Assembly (NCBI GenBank): GCA_900544375.1
Contig: UQUZ01000009.1
Coordinates: 1 to 64,000, forward strand
Reading direction: 5' to 3'
Length of the DNA stretch: 64,000 bases
Origin: an uncultured Oscillospiraceae bacterium
Lineage (GTDB): Bacteria > Bacillota > Clostridia > Oscillospirales > Acutalibacteraceae
Of the stretch, positions 42,456-49,107 are shown piece after piece. Under the pieces are notes generated by a model, which worked only from the letters and a program-made list of their open reading frames with translations, searched no databases and was not told the origin of the DNA. The position numbers were made by a program, and so were the translations under genes. The first letter of the stretch is position 1; each line of letters starts with the position of its first letter.

Positions 42456-43661
42456 ATGCAAAAAATAAGGCAGAATTATAACCATACGCTCTATGCCAGC
42501 TATTTGGGCTATATCACGCAGGCGATCGTCAACACGTTTATCCCGCTCCTATTCCTCACGTTCCAGAGTTCCTACCAAATTTCGCTGGATAAAATCACAT
42601 CGCTTGTCACGATCAATTTTGGCATTCAACTGATTGTGGATCTGCTCAGCACCAAATGGGTGGATCGGATTGGCTATCGGGCAGCCATTGTGGCGGCTCA
42701 TATCTGCGCGGCCGCAGGGCTTGCAGGGCTGGGAATATTGCCGGAGCTGTTCTCTGACCCTTATTGGGGGCTTTTGCTTGCGGTTGGGCTGTATGCCGTT
42801 GGCGGAGGGTTGATTGAAGTGCTGGTCAGCCCAATTGTGGAGGCTTGCCCTACGGATCAGAAAGCAGCAGCGATGAGCCTACTGCACTCGTTTTACTGCT
42901 GGGGCTGTGTTTTGGTCATCCTTGTTTCCACGCTGTTCTTTTCCGTATTCGGAATTGCGAATTGGAGGATTCTCAGCTTTCTTTGGGCGGCGGTTCCGCT
43001 GTGCAATGCACTTTATTATTCGCAGGTGCCTATTGCATCCTTGCATGATGCAGGGGAGGCGATGCCGGTGCGCAAGCTGTTTTCTAGCCGCATATTCTGG
43101 GTGTTCGCCCTGCTGATGGTCTGCGCAGGCGCCTCTGAACAGGCGATGAGCCAGTGGGCCTCCGCTTTTGCGGAATCCGGGCTGCAAATTTCCAAAAGCG
43201 TTGGGGATTTGGCCGGGCCATGCATGTTTTCAATTCTGATGGGGCTGTCCCGCGTATTTTACGCAAAATTCAGCGAAAAAATTCACTTAAAAGCCTTTAT
43301 GGCGGGGAGTGGCGCGCTATGTATTGCGAGCTATCTGCTTGCGTCGCTGTGCCCAAATCCGCTCCTTTCCCTCATAGGCTGTGGATTGTGCGGCCTCTCT
43401 GTAGGGGTTTTGTGGCCGGGAACTTTCAGCCTTGCTTCCGCTTCCTGCCCCAGGGGAGGAACAGCAATGTTTGCTCTGCTTGCGCTTGCGGGGGATCTGG
43501 GGTGCTCTGCCGGGCCTTCGCTGGTCGGCTTCGTTTCAGATGCGGCGGATGGCAATCTGAAGGCTGGCCTGCTTGCGGCGATTTGCTTTCCTGTGCTGTT
43601 ACTGTGCGGGCTGGCAGTGTACAAACAAATGGCGCGAAATGTGGGGCGCGGTTTGAAGTGA
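42456..43661 (+). CDS. MFS transporter
   Basis: 401 residues with twelve predicted helices. Opens HTLYASYLGYITQAIVNTFIPLLF and contains KWVDRIGYR in the first cytoplasmic loop, like sugar/nucleoside-type MFS carriers of Clostridia. Substrate unknown. ATG 42456 follows AGGAGA by 11 nt; the upstream frame overlaps mgtC and lacks a ribosome site. Likely co-transcribed with mgtC. Confidence 0.82.
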   Translation: MQKIRQNYNHTLYASYLGYITQAIVNTFIPLLFLTFQSSYQISLDKITSLVTINFGIQLIVDLLSTKWVDRIGYRAAIVAAHICAAAGLAGLGILPELFSDPYWGLLLAVGLYAVGGGLIEVLVSPIVEACPTDQKAAAMSLLHSFYCWGCVLVILVSTLFFSVFGIANWRILSFLWAAVPLCNALYYSQVPIASLHDAGEAMPVRKLFSSRIFWVFALLMVCAGASEQAMSQWASAFAESGLQISKSVGDLAGPCMFSILMGLSRVFYAKFSEKIHLKAFMAGSGALCIASYLLASLCPNPLLSLIGCGLCGLSVGVLWPGTFSLASASCPRGGTAMFALLALAGDLGCSAGPSLVGFVSDAADGNLKAGLLAAICFPVLLLCGLAVYKQMARNVGRGLK

Positions 43662-43700
43662 TCAGCCCTTCACATCGGGGAACTTCAACGGAAACATAAA

Positions 43701-43738
43701 AAGCCCGCCTTTCGGACAATCGTCCGAAAGGCGGGCTT
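43701..43738. terminator. Bidirectional terminator between MFS and rpsI
   Basis: AAGCCCGCCTTTCGGAC pairs with its complement (43721-43738) across a 3-4 nt loop. On the minus strand it ends in TTTTTATG, serving rplM-rpsI. Confidence 0.85.
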
Positions 43739-43782
43739 GCGATCTGCCACATTTAAAATGAAAAAAACGAAAAGCAGCCCTG

Positions 43783-44181
43783 TTATCTCTTGGAGAACTG
43801 CGGTGCACGGCGTGCGCCTTTGAGGCCGTATTTCTTCCTTTCCTTCATCCTCGGATCGCGGGTGAGGAAGCCTGCCTTCTTCAGCGCGGGGCGGAGAGCC
43901 TCGTCATACTGAAGCAGGGCGCGGGAGAGGCCATGGCGGATTGCGCCGGCCTGGCCGGTCACGCCGCCGCCGTTGACACGGCAGACGATATCGAACTTCT
44001 CCGTCGTACCCGTCAGCGCGAGGGGCTGGCGAACGATGAGCTTCAGCGTTTCAAGGCCGAAATAATCATCGATGGACCTGTCGTTAATGGTGATCTTGCC
44101 CGTGCCGGGATAAACACGCACGCGGGCAACGGATTTTTTCCTGCGGCCGGTGCCGTAAAAATAGGGATTGCTATCGTACAT
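43783..44181 (-). CDS. rpsI: Ribosomal protein S9
   Basis: 132 residues. YGTGRRKKSVARVRVYPGTG at the N-terminus and the C-terminal tail RAPQFSKR, which reaches the tRNA in the P site, identify S9 (uS9). It lies 18 nt after rplM, the universal bacterial pairing. Confidence 0.99.
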   Translation of the reverse strand: MYDSNPYFYGTGRRKKSVARVRVYPGTGKITINDRSIDDYFGLETLKLIVRQPLALTGTTEKFDIVCRVNGGGVTGQAGAIRHGLSRALLQYDEALRPALKKAGFLTRDPRMKERKKYGLKGARRAPQFSKR

Positions 44182-44199
44182 ATTCCTTCTCCTCCTTCC

Positions 44200-44628
44200 T
44201 TAAAACGCCCATTCCTGAGGCTTCTGAGCAACATGCTTATGGTCAGCGCCTTTATAAACGCGCAGGCGGGTCAGCGCATTGCGGCCAATGACCGTATCCG
44301 GAATCATGCCTTTCACGGCGAGCTGCATTGCGAAATCAGAGCGCGTTTTCATCAGCGTGCTGTACTTGACCTCTTTGAGGTTGCCGATATAGCCGGAATG
44401 ATGGTAATACATCTTCTGCTGGAGCTTGTTGCCTGTGAAAACGGCCTTGTCAGTGTTGATAATAATGACATGGTCGCCGCAATCGGCATTGGGCGTAAAG
44501 GTCGGCTTGTGCTTGCCGCGCAGCAGAATGGCGGCCTGGGCGGCTACGCGGCCCATCGGCTTGCCTGCTGCATCAAGCACATACCAATTGCGGGTGATGT
44601 CGCCCGCCTTCGGCATATAGGTTGACAT
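44200..44628 (-). CDS. rplM: Ribosomal protein L13
   Basis: 142 residues with RNWYVLDAAGKPMGRVA, LLRGKHKP, GDHVIIINTDK and RLRVYKGADHKH, normal length for uL13. Start ATG follows TGGAGG. Transcribed with rpsI from the promoter at 44675-44704. Confidence 0.99.
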   Translation of the reverse strand: MSTYMPKAGDITRNWYVLDAAGKPMGRVAAQAAILLRGKHKPTFTPNADCGDHVIIINTDKAVFTGNKLQQKMYYHHSGYIGNLKEVKYSTLMKTRSDFAMQLAVKGMIPDTVIGRNALTRLRVYKGADHKHVAQKPQEWAF

Positions 44629-44674
44629 AGTAAAACCTCCATTTGTATCGTCTTACCTTTTTCAGTGCCTGCAT

Positions 44675-44704
44675 AGCATACCATAAGCGGGGTGGGCCTG
44701 TCAA
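44675..44704 (-). promoter_or_regulatory. Promoter of rplM-rpsI
   Basis: On the minus strand TTGACA (44699-44704), 18 bp, TATGCT (44675-44680). The short leader (about 40 nt) is purine-rich; an L13 leader motif could not be confirmed. Confidence 0.75.
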
Positions 44705-44845
44705 GCTTTTTGCCCGTTTTTTTAATTTAACGGGATTGTACTTTTGAAATCTCCCGTTTCCTTCATTTTTAATGGCAAATGCTCGTGTGTGAAAAACGAA
44801 AATCTACCCATAGAAAAGAGCGGTAAATGTATATTTTAAAAAAGA

Positions 44846-44874
44846 TAGACAATCATTTTACTATGCGCTATAAT
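44846..44874 (+). promoter_or_regulatory. Promoter of the rubredoxin operon
   Basis: TAGACA (44846-44851), 17 bp, TATAAT (44869-44874), 54 nt before the rubredoxin start. Confidence 0.72.
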
Positions 44875-44927
44875 CTGGATATCCGGAGGAAATCTCTGGA
44901 AATCAATACATGTTAGGAGAATGATTG

Positions 44928-45086
44928 ATGAAAAAATATGTTTGCACCGTTTGCGGCTATGAATATGATCCAGAGGTCGGCGATCCGGATAACGGCATTG
45001 CCCCGGGCACTGCCTTTGAAGACCTTCCGGAGGATTGGGTCTGCCCGCTGTGCGGCGTAGGAAAGGATCTTTTTGAGGAGGCGTGA
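44928..45086 (+). CDS. Rubredoxin
   Basis: 52 residues: MKKYVCTVCGYEYDPEVGDP at the start and WVCPLCGVGKDLFE at the end give the two CX2C knuckles that hold one iron, with the usual PGTAFEDLPEDW loop. AGGAGA lies 8 nt before ATG 44928. It precedes the flavin reductase-rubredoxin fusion by 33 nt, so both probably form an electron-transfer pair for oxygen, NO or peroxide detoxification. Confidence 0.95.
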   Translation: MKKYVCTVCGYEYDPEVGDPDNGIAPGTAFEDLPEDWVCPLCGVGKDLFEEA

Positions 45087-45119
45087 GCCTGCTTCGCAGG
45101 AAAGAGAGGCGTTAGAAAA

Positions 45120-45779
45120 ATGGATCAAACCGCTTTGTTTAAGCTCTCTTACGGCCTGTATGTTGTAGGGGTAAAAAATGGAGATTCCTTCGGCGGCTGT
45201 ATTGTGGATGCGATGATGCAGGTCACTTCCGATATGCCGCCGCTGCTCATGCTCGGCAGCATGCGCAATAATCTAACCAATCAGCTCATCCGGAAAACAG
45301 GGGAACTCACCATTTCTGTTCTGCGTGCAGATGCAGATCCGTTTTTGATCGCAAATTTCGGTTTTCAGTCCGCACGTAAAGTGGAAAAGTGGGAGAATGT
45401 CGAGTATGCTGTAAAAGACGGCCTACCTGTATTGCTGGATGCTGCCTCCTATTTGCGCTGCCGCGTATTGGAGGCAAAAGACCTTTCCACACACACGGTT
45501 TATACCTGTGAGGTGACGGATGCCTGGAACGGCGACGGAGAGCCCTTGCTCTATAGCGACTATCAAAAGCATATGAAGGATGCCACCCGCAAAGCCTTCC
45601 AGGATTTTTTGAATGCGAAGAAAGTGGAGCATACCGTGCCTGAGCAGGAGCAGAAGCCACAGTGGGTCTGCTCTGTCTGCGGTTATGTTTATGACGGAGA
45701 CGAACCCTTTGAAAAACTGCCGGAAACTTGGCAGTGCCCGCGCTGCGGGCAGCCCAAATCCGTATTTGTGCGGCAATGA
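45120..45779 (+). CDS. Flavin reductase-rubredoxin fusion (high-molecular-weight rubredoxin type)
   Basis: 219 residues. N-terminal FMN-binding split-barrel domain (LFKLSYGLYVVGVKNGDSFG, VSTDMPPLL-like block VTSDMPPLLMLG, RKTGELTISVLRADA) followed near residue 178 by a short rubredoxin-like domain with WVCSVCGYVYDG and CPRCGQP. This architecture matches Hrb, which in acetogens passes electrons from NADH to A-type flavoproteins that reduce oxygen or NO. The rubredoxin part is shortened, lacking the long loop of the free rubredoxin next door, as in rubrerythrins. No fprA gene is in the window. Confidence 0.92.
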   Translation: MDQTALFKLSYGLYVVGVKNGDSFGGCIVDAMMQVTSDMPPLLMLGSMRNNLTNQLIRKTGELTISVLRADADPFLIANFGFQSARKVEKWENVEYAVKDGLPVLLDAASYLRCRVLEAKDLSTHTVYTCEVTDAWNGDGEPLLYSDYQKHMKDATRKAFQDFLNAKKVEHTVPEQEQKPQWVCSVCGYVYDGDEPFEKLPETWQCPRCGQPKSVFVRQ

Positions 45780-45929
45780 TGGCTCGGCCCGGCGGCGGGA
45801 TTTTGCCTCCGGGCCGTTTCTTTCATGGGCGGTGTGCGCCCCTTCCTGATTTTTTGGTGGGAACGGTTGCTTTTTTCAGGAAGGCGTGGTAAAATAACAG
45901 TCGCCTTGAAAAGGCATATGATTGAATAC

Positions 45930-46006
45930 CCGCCCGTGGCGAAGCTGGATATCGCAGCAGATTCCGATTCTGAAGGCCGGGGGTTCGAATCCCTCCGGGC
46001 GGGCCA
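45930..46006 (+). tRNA. tRNA-Arg(CCG)
   Basis: Folds as a complete cloverleaf: acceptor CCGCCCG/CGGGCGG, D stem GCGA/TCGC with AGCTGGATA loop, anticodon loop TTCCGAT (anticodon CCG at 45964-45966), 5 nt variable loop, T arm GGGGG/CCCTC with TTCGAAT, discriminator G and encoded CCA. The 27-43 pair (G-A) is mismatched. TTGCTT-17-TAAAAT upstream (45867-45895) is a possible promoter. Confidence 0.93.
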
Positions 46007-46009
46007 CAA

Positions 46010-46052
46010 CCAAAATCCTGTCGATTTATGTCGGCGGGATTTTGGTTTTTTT
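46010..46052 (+). terminator. Terminator of the tRNA-Arg gene
   Basis: CCAAAATCC and GGATTTTGG pair with further interrupted pairing inside (CGA/TCG), followed by seven T. Confidence 0.8.
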
Positions 46053-46059
46053 GGTTCAC

Positions 46060-46206
46060 TAGGCGATACCATCAGGCGCCCAAACACTGCAAGTAGAACG
46101 ATTTCACCGTTGCCTGCGTTTCTGTTCCTGGAAAAGTTGCCGGCGGGAATACGCAATGTTTTCAAGGCTTCTCAAAAAACGTGTTGTTCCCTACCGGTAT
46201 CGCCTA
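46060..46206. mobile_element. 147 bp element with perfect 11 bp inverted ends
   Basis: TAGGCGATACC (46060-46070) and GGTATCGCCTA (46196-46206) are exact inverted repeats, enclosing 125 bp with no ORF. It lies directly downstream of the tRNA terminator. No clear target duplication. Could be a tiny MITE or a regulatory stem; the remaining bases to 46366 show nothing. Confidence 0.35.
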
Positions 46207-46366
46207 ACGGATTTTTGAAATTAATAACGAGTGGTGAGCTATGGGCTCAAATGAATAACGCAGAAAAATTTGAGAGAAATTAGGCAGCTCGATTGTGCAC
46301 GATAAGAGAAACGGAGAGCGGCAACAAAGGGCGCGTTGCATCATGCATAAATAAACGCAGAATTAA

Positions 46367-46412
46367 GGGGGACTATTGCAAAATATTTCATTTTGCAATA
46401 GTCCCCCTTTTC
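46367..46412 (+). terminator. Perfect 18 bp terminator hairpin
   Basis: GGGGGACTATTGCAAAAT (46367-46384) pairs exactly with its complement (46390-46407), loop ATTTC, then TTTTCTTTT. It faces + but the nearest upstream + gene is the tRNA, so it may mainly protect against read-through into mscL. Confidence 0.75.
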
Positions 46413-46457
46413 TTTTGTGCTCTATTCAGCCACAGACGATGCGATGATACCGTGTTA

Positions 46458-46883
46458 CTACTCAACGGACGGCAATTCAGACGTGCAATGTGGGCACCTG
46501 GAGGCATCTACGGCTATTTCACTTTTGCAAAATGGGCACACTTTTGTTGTCGGTGCAGATGGCGCCTCCTTTGTTCTTTTGCCGAGCGACATCATTTTAT
46601 TTACAGCCTTAACAATGATGAAGATGATAAAGGCCATGATAACAAAATGAATCACGGCGGAAAGGAACGCACCGTAGTCTATGTAGTTGTCGCCGATCAG
46701 GTGGAGCTTTCCCTGAACCTGGCTGCCGCCGATGCAGTTGATAATCGGTTTGATAATGTTATCGGTAAAGGAAGTAACGATTGAAGAAAAAGCACCGCCG
46801 ATAATAACGCCAACAGCCAGATTCAGCACATTTCCTCTTGAGATAAACTCTTTGAATTCCTCAAAAAACTTTTTCAATTTCAT
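46458..46883 (-). CDS. mscL: Large-conductance mechanosensitive channel with C-terminal zinc ribbon
   Basis: 141 residues. FKEFISRGNVLNLAVGVIIGGAF is the diagnostic first helix of MscL, followed by an extracellular loop and FVIMAFIIFIIVKAVNKM as the second helix. The cytoplasmic end CPFCKSEIAVDASRCPHC is a small zinc ribbon, found in several Firmicutes MscL proteins. The channel opens under membrane tension to release solutes during hypo-osmotic shock. Start ATG has AGGG upstream. Confidence 0.97.
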   Translation of the reverse strand: MKLKKFFEEFKEFISRGNVLNLAVGVIIGGAFSSIVTSFTDNIIKPIINCIGGSQVQGKLHLIGDNYIDYGAFLSAVIHFVIMAFIIFIIVKAVNKMMSLGKRTKEAPSAPTTKVCPFCKSEIAVDASRCPHCTSELPSVE

Positions 46884-46919
46884 TTCCCTCGTTTCAAATT
46901 GTTTTTTAAATGAAGCAAA

Positions 46920-47181
46920 GCATCAATGTGCAGGGGGAACATGGCCATCAGGGCGTGCCCAAACGCATGCTGCCTGCGTTCTCGGGCTCGACTGGCGACA
47001 GCTAGGCGTCGCCCTGCGACCTTATCATCCTGCGTCTGGGACGCCTTGACGGTTCTTTGAAGTGTTCAGCCTGTGGCCGTGCTTCTGGCAAGGCAGACGA
47101 CGCAGCTTTCCTTGCCGGAAAGCAAGGAGGATAATGCAGCCACAGTGCTAAAAACCGATGTGTACCCCTGTACACTGATGC
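46920..47181. mobile_element. 262 bp MITE-like element with 17 bp imperfect inverted ends
   Basis: Left end GCATCAATGTGCAGGGG and right end (complement) GCATCAGTGTACAGGGG differ at two of 17 positions. The interior is GC-rich and highly foldable: CAGGGCG/CGCCCTG enclosing GGCGAC/GTCGCC, and CTGTGGC/GCCACAG. A strong AGGAGG followed by ATG (about 47129) opens a five-codon frame, perhaps a transposase-gene relic. AA flanks on both sides could be a 2 bp target duplication. The right-end motif recurs at 14362. Confidence 0.55.
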
Positions 47182-47258
47182 AAGAATACGGCGATTACAT
47201 TCTATGGATGCAGGTCTTATCCTTTGTCCATAAGCCCTGCTGACATGATGTTCCCCGG

Positions 47259-47636
47259 TTACTTAATTGCCGAAAAAGCGGCAGCCTCTTTTAGCCACAT
47301 CATCAGCTCATCGTCTAGTTCTTCCACTTTAGCAACCAGCATATGATGCGTCCATCGATTGGGATATGGCTCGGTTATAACGTCAATCCGCTCGGATTCA
47401 ACCCTACGGTTTAGGCCGAAGGTGATCACGATGTAGGCGGGCGGGCAATCTTGCTTTTTGCGCACCTTGGCGAAAGAAACACAGGCGAACATACACCGGT
47501 TATAAAAGGAAATCTGCGATTTCTGCACTTTGAGCCTGGTGTTTGCAATCTTGGCCAAAATTCTCTTTTCCAACTGCTCATACAAGGGCAGCGCCTCCAT
47601 ATGCCCCTGAAAGAAAAGCAGCACATCTGCGCGCAT
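47259..47636 (-). CDS. Small DUF5655-like protein
   Basis: 125 residues. LFFQGHMEALPLYEQLEKRIL near the N-terminus and KSQISFYNRCMFACVSF plus YIVITFGLNRRVES resemble the DUF5655 family, which has no known biochemical role. No signal peptide or membrane segment. ATG 47636 lies 8 nt after GGGAGGAG; the upstream frame is unsupported. Stands alone next to the MITE-like element. The 370 bp upstream to 48008 are AT-rich with no other gene. Confidence 0.7.
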   Translation of the reverse strand: MRADVLLFFQGHMEALPLYEQLEKRILAKIANTRLKVQKSQISFYNRCMFACVSFAKVRKKQDCPPAYIVITFGLNRRVESERIDVITEPYPNRWTHHMLVAKVEELDDELMMWLKEAAAFSAIK

Positions 47637-48008
47637 GGCATTCTCCTCCCGTGTTCCCCATGAACTTTTATATTTAGGCAAAACCGGCGATACCAAATCC
47701 ACGATTTTTCAAACCACTATCGAAATTAATTCATATAGAACTTTATATAAATAATAGCACAAACAATTGCTTGTTTCAATGGATTTGGCCAGGCGTGCAA
47801 AAATGGTGAAAGCGCAAAAGGAAGAGCAGTAAGTGCCCATTTTTTCATAACGGATTTGATAGAATTTTGACGCTTGCTGTTTTGCCTTGCTGCCAGTTCA
47901 TGCAATCTTTCTTCACGCAAACAAAAGCCTTCTGAAAGATTTTTGTAACTTTTTTGTAAGTTGAAGCCCTTATGATAGGGGCAAGATCAAAAACAGGAGG
48001 CTTTTCTC

Positions 48009-48872
48009 ATGAAAATGAATATATTGGTAACGCTCAATTCCGGCTACATCCAACCGCTGACTGTGATGCTCAACTCGCTGCTTTCCTCAAACTCCAACCG
48101 TGATTTTCGCGTGTTTGTGGCGCATTCCTCGTTAACGCGGGAGGATTTTCGCTATCTCGAGGAGCATGTGCCGATGGATCGATGTGAGCTTGTGAACATT
48201 CAGGTTCCGCATACAATGTTTGCAGATGCACCCGTTCTGGAGCGCCTCCCGAAGGAGACCTATTACCGCCTGTTTGCAGCACAGCTTCTGCCGCGGGAGG
48301 TAAACCGAGTGTTGTATCTTGATCCGGACCTGGTAGTCGTCCATTCCATCGATCAGCTCTACCGGCTGGATTTCAAGGGGAATCTGTTTGCGGCAGCGTC
48401 CCATCAGTTCGGCCCGATGCAATGGCTCAACCGCACACGGCTTCAAATGCCGGAGGGCAGCAAGTATATCAACGCGGGCGTCATGCTGATGAACCTTCAG
48501 CTGCTGCGCGAGGTGCAGGATGTGCAAGCCGTTTTTGATTACATCCGTGAAAATCGGGAGAAGCTTTATTTGCTTGATCAGGATATCCTGAATGGGATGT
48601 ATGGCGGCAGCACGCTTGCTATAGACGCGTTGCTCTATAATTTAGACGATCGTTATCTGCTCAATCACAACTTGCTGACTCGCCCGAGCCGACATGTTGA
48701 CATGGATTGGGTAAAAGAAAACGTGGTGATTGTGCACTACTGTGGCAAGAGTAAGCCATGGAAGGCGGATTATAAGGGCAGGCTGGGCTTTTTCTATGAG
48801 CGTTACAGCGGATGCCTGGGTGAGGCAACAATGCCCGGCCTCACCCATCAAACGGCGGTACAGATTGCATAA
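48009..48872 (+). CDS. Glycosyltransferase family 8
   Basis: 287 residues, GT-A fold. MNILVTLNSGYIQPLTVMLNSL opens the family 8 domain; the metal-binding DXD is in VLYLDPDLVV near residue 106; YINAGVMLMNLQLL and LDQDILN, then VIVHYCGKSKPW near the C-terminus, are standard family 8 blocks. Such enzymes transfer hexoses from nucleotide sugars to surface polymers or lipids. No signal peptide. ACAGGAGG precedes ATG 48009. Stand-alone with its own terminator at 48901-48935. Confidence 0.92.
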   Translation: MKMNILVTLNSGYIQPLTVMLNSLLSSNSNRDFRVFVAHSSLTREDFRYLEEHVPMDRCELVNIQVPHTMFADAPVLERLPKETYYRLFAAQLLPREVNRVLYLDPDLVVVHSIDQLYRLDFKGNLFAAASHQFGPMQWLNRTRLQMPEGSKYINAGVMLMNLQLLREVQDVQAVFDYIRENREKLYLLDQDILNGMYGGSTLAIDALLYNLDDRYLLNHNLLTRPSRHVDMDWVKENVVIVHYCGKSKPWKADYKGRLGFFYERYSGCLGEATMPGLTHQTAVQIA

Positions 48873-48900
48873 GCAAGAAGAATGGCCGAAGAGTGGAGTG

Positions 48901-48935
48901 AAAAAAGCTGGAGAACTTTTTCTCCAGCTTTTTTC
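48901..48935 (+). terminator. Terminator after the GT8 gene
   Basis: AAAAAAGCTGGAGAA and TTCTCCAGCTTTTTT pair exactly across a short loop. Confidence 0.88.
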
Positions 48936-49004
48936 TGGTTTTCAAATAAAAAAGTTCAATTTGTACCTTTTGTCTAAATAATATCATTTTTATTAGAGAA
49001 ATAC

Positions 49005-49033
49005 TAGACTATTTGCTTTATTTATTATATAAT
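49005..49033 (+). promoter_or_regulatory. Promoter of the secreted GH3 gene
   Basis: TAGACT (49005-49010), 17 bp AT-rich spacer, TATAAT (49028-49033), about 75 nt before ATG 49108. Confidence 0.65.
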
Positions 49034-49107
49034 CCTTCCGTAATGCTTTGACGATGATCGGATTCGATGCAAAGTGTTTCAGATTGTTCACAGAAAAGAG
49101 GGAGTTT

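Noticed and set aside
45825..46283. Open frame across the tRNA-Arg gene
   Set aside because: It translates the cloverleaf (the T-arm gives an RGFESL-like stretch), a well-known false ORF over tRNA genes.
46884..47250. Structured RNA such as RNase P, tmRNA or 6S RNA
   Set aside because: Strong foldability prompted the idea, but none of their conserved core sequences is present; terminal inverted repeats fit a MITE better.
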